Positions 21,213 to 22,663 of a stretch of 22,663 nt of DNA are shown in pieces. The stretch lies in the IMG/VR virus record IMGVR_UViG_3300048590_000155, positions 1-22,663 of that record; one strand, written 5' to 3'. The notes under the pieces were generated by a model. The model had not been told where the DNA came from, did not search any database, and saw only the letters and a list, made by a program, of their open reading frames with translations. The position numbers and the translations under genes were made by a program. Source of the stretch: a virus. Position 1 is the stretch's first letter. Every line of letters starts with the position of its first letter.

Positions 21213-21770
21213 ATGACTGGCGCGGAACCGGCGATCATCGCAGCGGTAGCTCCCGAGATCATCGGCGCTGCGGCGGCTGGAACGGCTGCGGCTGGCACGG
21301 CGGCGGCTGCGGCAGCCCCCACCGCATTGGCGCTCGGCGAGGCCGGCGCGGGACTTCTAGGGGCCGGCATGGGCGGCGGGACAGCCTCCCTGTTCGGCGG
21401 TATGGCCGGCGCATCGCCGCTCGCGGCTGGGATGGTCGCGCCTGAGGCGGCGGCGCTTGGCGCCGGCATGGGTGGGGGCACCGCGTCCCTGTTCGGGCCG
21501 ATGACTGCCGGCGCATCGCCGCTTGCGACGCAGATGGCTACCGGCGCAGCGACACCCGGCGCGGGGATGAATTGGGGCGCGCTGATGAAGGGCATGGGGC
21601 AGGCCGGCAAGATGGCGGGCGGGCAGCAACAGCCCCAAGCCGCGCCGGCACAACGCCCGGTGCAAACGACCGCGCCGACGAGTAACGCGGACATCCTCGC
21701 GCGGATGCAGCGGCGCGTGCCGGGACGTAGCAATTTCGCTGGCCTGCTTGGCAATTTCGGAGGGTACTGA
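21213..21770 (+). CDS. Ala/Gly-rich protein with internal repeat
   Basis: The 185-residue product has a hydrophobic Ala-rich N-terminus (about 6-50), possibly membrane-inserting, then two near-identical units with LGAGMGGGTASLFG and AGASPLA (residues 49-71 and 82-105), and a polar Gln/Pro/Thr tail (about 135-170). It starts one base after the previous stop. It is likely a second ejection or internal virion protein; no family is recognised. Confidence 0.55.
   Translation: MTGAEPAIIAAVAPEIIGAAAAGTAAAGTAAAAAAPTALALGEAGAGLLGAGMGGGTASLFGGMAGASPLAAGMVAPEAAALGAGMGGGTASLFGPMTAGASPLATQMATGAATPGAGMNWGALMKGMGQAGKMAGGQQQPQAAPAQRPVQTTAPTSNADILARMQRRVPGRSNFAGLLGNFGGY
21357..21527 (+). repeat. Two 99-bp-spaced repeats in the Ala/Gly-rich gene
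   Basis: The unit encoding LGAGMGGGTASLFG...AGASPLA occurs at 21357-21425 and 21456-21527. The copies differ mainly in third codon positions and a one-residue insertion, so the duplication is maintained at protein level. Confidence 0.75.
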
Positions 21771-21771
21771 C

Positions 21772-22611
21772 ATGGGCGGAAACAGCGGAATCGTGCCGCA
21801 AAGCAAAGAGGGCTCCGGATCATGGGATTGGCCGCCGCCGGGAACCGGCGCACCGTCGCCTACGGGCGATCCGGTGTCGGCACCGACGACGCCATATAAG
21901 TCGCAGTCCGCGTACACGACGCCGACTTATGCGCTTAACCCATACTCGATGTATTCGGGCCTCGCGCAGCAAATCAACACCGCCATGAATCCGGGCCTCA
22001 CGCCCTACGCCGCGCCGCGATCGCAGATCACCGATATGCTCTACGCGCCATGGAATCAACTTTGGCAGCCTCCCGGCACGCCGCTCCCCGGCACACTGCC
22101 TGGTCCGACCCCCGGCGAACCCCATCCCGGCGTCCCGCCGACCGGCTCCGGCACGATCCCCAATCAGCCGCCCCCGCCGCCACCGCCGCCTGGCCCGCCG
22201 CCCCCGCCGACGCTACCCAACGACAGCACTGGAGGCGGTTATCCCCCCGGCACCGGGCCGGGTACGGGCGCGCCTCCGCCGTCTACGCGCCCCCCGCCGA
22301 CGGGGACAACCGGCAACAAGATGGACGGCGATCCGCGCTTTGCCCTCGGGTATAACCCGCTCATGGGCGGCGAGTTCGGCATGAACCTCCCGAACACCGG
22401 CCCCGAGGGCATGGATCTCGGGCAAGTGCTGTTCCCCGGCGGCGCACCCAACAAAATCCAGCACGGCGGCGGGCTGCTCAAGATGGGCGCGGGCGGTGGC
22501 CTGCCGTTCACAGGGCCGGGCGGGATGGACATCGGGCAAGCTCTGTTCCCGAATGGCGCGCCGCGCAAAATCCAGCATGGTCGCGGGCTAACGAATCCTG
22601 GCCGGAGTTAA
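21772..22611 (+). CDS. Pro/Gly-rich virion-module protein with C-terminal repeats
   Basis: The 279-residue product has an N-terminal part with a SGSWDWPPPG segment, Tyr/Ser/Thr-rich stretches (TPTYALNPYSMYSGLAQQIN), a proline tract (about 130-148, with a run of eight prolines) and two copies of a 30-residue C-terminal unit (see repeat). GGAGGG at 21759-21764 is a good Shine-Dalgarno for the ATG at 21772. No family is recognised. It follows two putative ejection proteins, so a virion role is likely. The flexible proline tract and paired repeats suggest a linker with two binding modules. Confidence 0.6.
   Translation: MGGNSGIVPQSKEGSGSWDWPPPGTGAPSPTGDPVSAPTTPYKSQSAYTTPTYALNPYSMYSGLAQQINTAMNPGLTPYAAPRSQITDMLYAPWNQLWQPPGTPLPGTLPGPTPGEPHPGVPPTGSGTIPNQPPPPPPPPGPPPPPTLPNDSTGGGYPPGTGPGTGAPPPSTRPPPTGTTGNKMDGDPRFALGYNPLMGGEFGMNLPNTGPEGMDLGQVLFPGGAPNKIQHGGGLLKMGAGGGLPFTGPGGMDIGQALFPNGAPRKIQHGRGLTNPGRS
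22387..22590 (+). repeat. Two 30-residue repeats, 114 bp apart
   Basis: Units 22387-22476 and 22501-22590 encode LPNTGPEGMDLGQVLFPGG... and LPFTGPGGMDIGQALFPNG..., both ending APxKIQHGxGL, with 23 of 30 residues identical. The repeat is easily seen by the shared TGPxGMD, LFP and KIQHG blocks. Confidence 0.8.
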
Positions 22612-22614
22612 GAC

Positions 22615-22663
22615 ATGGACCTGGACGCCTATCTGCAGAAGATGCTCGCGGGGCCGGATCCCG
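22615..22663 (+). CDS. Partial gene, N-terminus only
   Basis: The ATG at 22615 follows a GGAG Shine-Dalgarno (22604-22607) and reads MDLDAYLQKMLAGPDP before the window ends. It continues the late operon, three bases after the previous stop. Too little is visible to identify it. Confidence 0.6.
   Translation, partial: MDLDAYLQKMLAGPDP

Noticed and set aside
20552-21853. 433-codon minus-strand open frame opposite the ejection-protein genes
   Set aside because: It runs antisense across two well-placed genes and is Ala/Pro/Arg-biased, the mirror of their Gly/Ala-rich coding. It has no domain and no ribosome site that stands out.
1-22663. Anti-phage defence or toxin-antitoxin system
   Set aside because: The HNH-like, Vsr-like and Ref-like proteins were considered as defence nucleases, but each fits ordinary phage replication/recombination or homing families, and no defence partner genes are present.

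Overview
The window is a contiguous piece of a tailed, podovirus-like bacteriophage or prophage genome. It is GC-rich, with tightly packed, mostly overlapping genes. The virion genes follow the order known from phage P22: small terminase, large terminase, portal, scaffold, coat, head-tail adaptor, DNA-stabilisation (tail hub) protein, needle/fibre position, then ejection-type proteins. The high GC and the protein families suggest a GC-rich proteobacterial host. The sequence does not allow a more precise host call, and no integrase, lysis gene, DNA polymerase or tRNA is visible here.

Region 1 (1-1373, minus strand) is a short leftward early operon. It holds a Cro-like HTH regulator, an HNH-like DNA-binding protein, a 129-residue unknown, a 34-residue membrane peptide and the start of a further gene cut by the window edge. 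Region 2 (1399-7118, plus strand) starts at a compact divergent control region. It carries a modular HTH/HNH-like protein and, after a strong terminator, a coupled early operon: a basic protein, a PD-(D/E)XK-type nuclease, a replication initiator-like winged-helix protein with phased 7-bp repeats inside its gene (candidate origin), a partner protein, a small winged-helix regulator, a Ref-like HNH nuclease, a possible late antiterminator and small unknowns. It closes with a terminator at about 7162-7184.

Region 3 (7219-22663, plus strand) is the late packaging and virion module. Between the coat protein and the head-tail adaptor lies a three-gene cassette encoding a GT-A-like glycosyltransferase, a DegT/DnrJ/EryC1/StrS-type sugar aminotransferase and a left-handed beta-helix acyltransferase. 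All three overlap, and all most plausibly start at GTG. Together they look able to make an N-acylated amino sugar from a host nucleotide-sugar and transfer it, possibly onto the virion. UUCG-capped RNA hairpins sit after the coat gene and after the small head protein just upstream of this cassette. The module continues with adaptor, stabilisation protein, a glycine-rich fibre-like protein in the P22 needle position, and a series of repeat-containing, low-complexity proteins expected to be internal/ejection proteins.

The most interesting items are the sugar cassette in the head module, the candidate origin with strictly phased heptamers, the divergent switch with possibly leaderless transcripts, and the hairpins around the coat gene.
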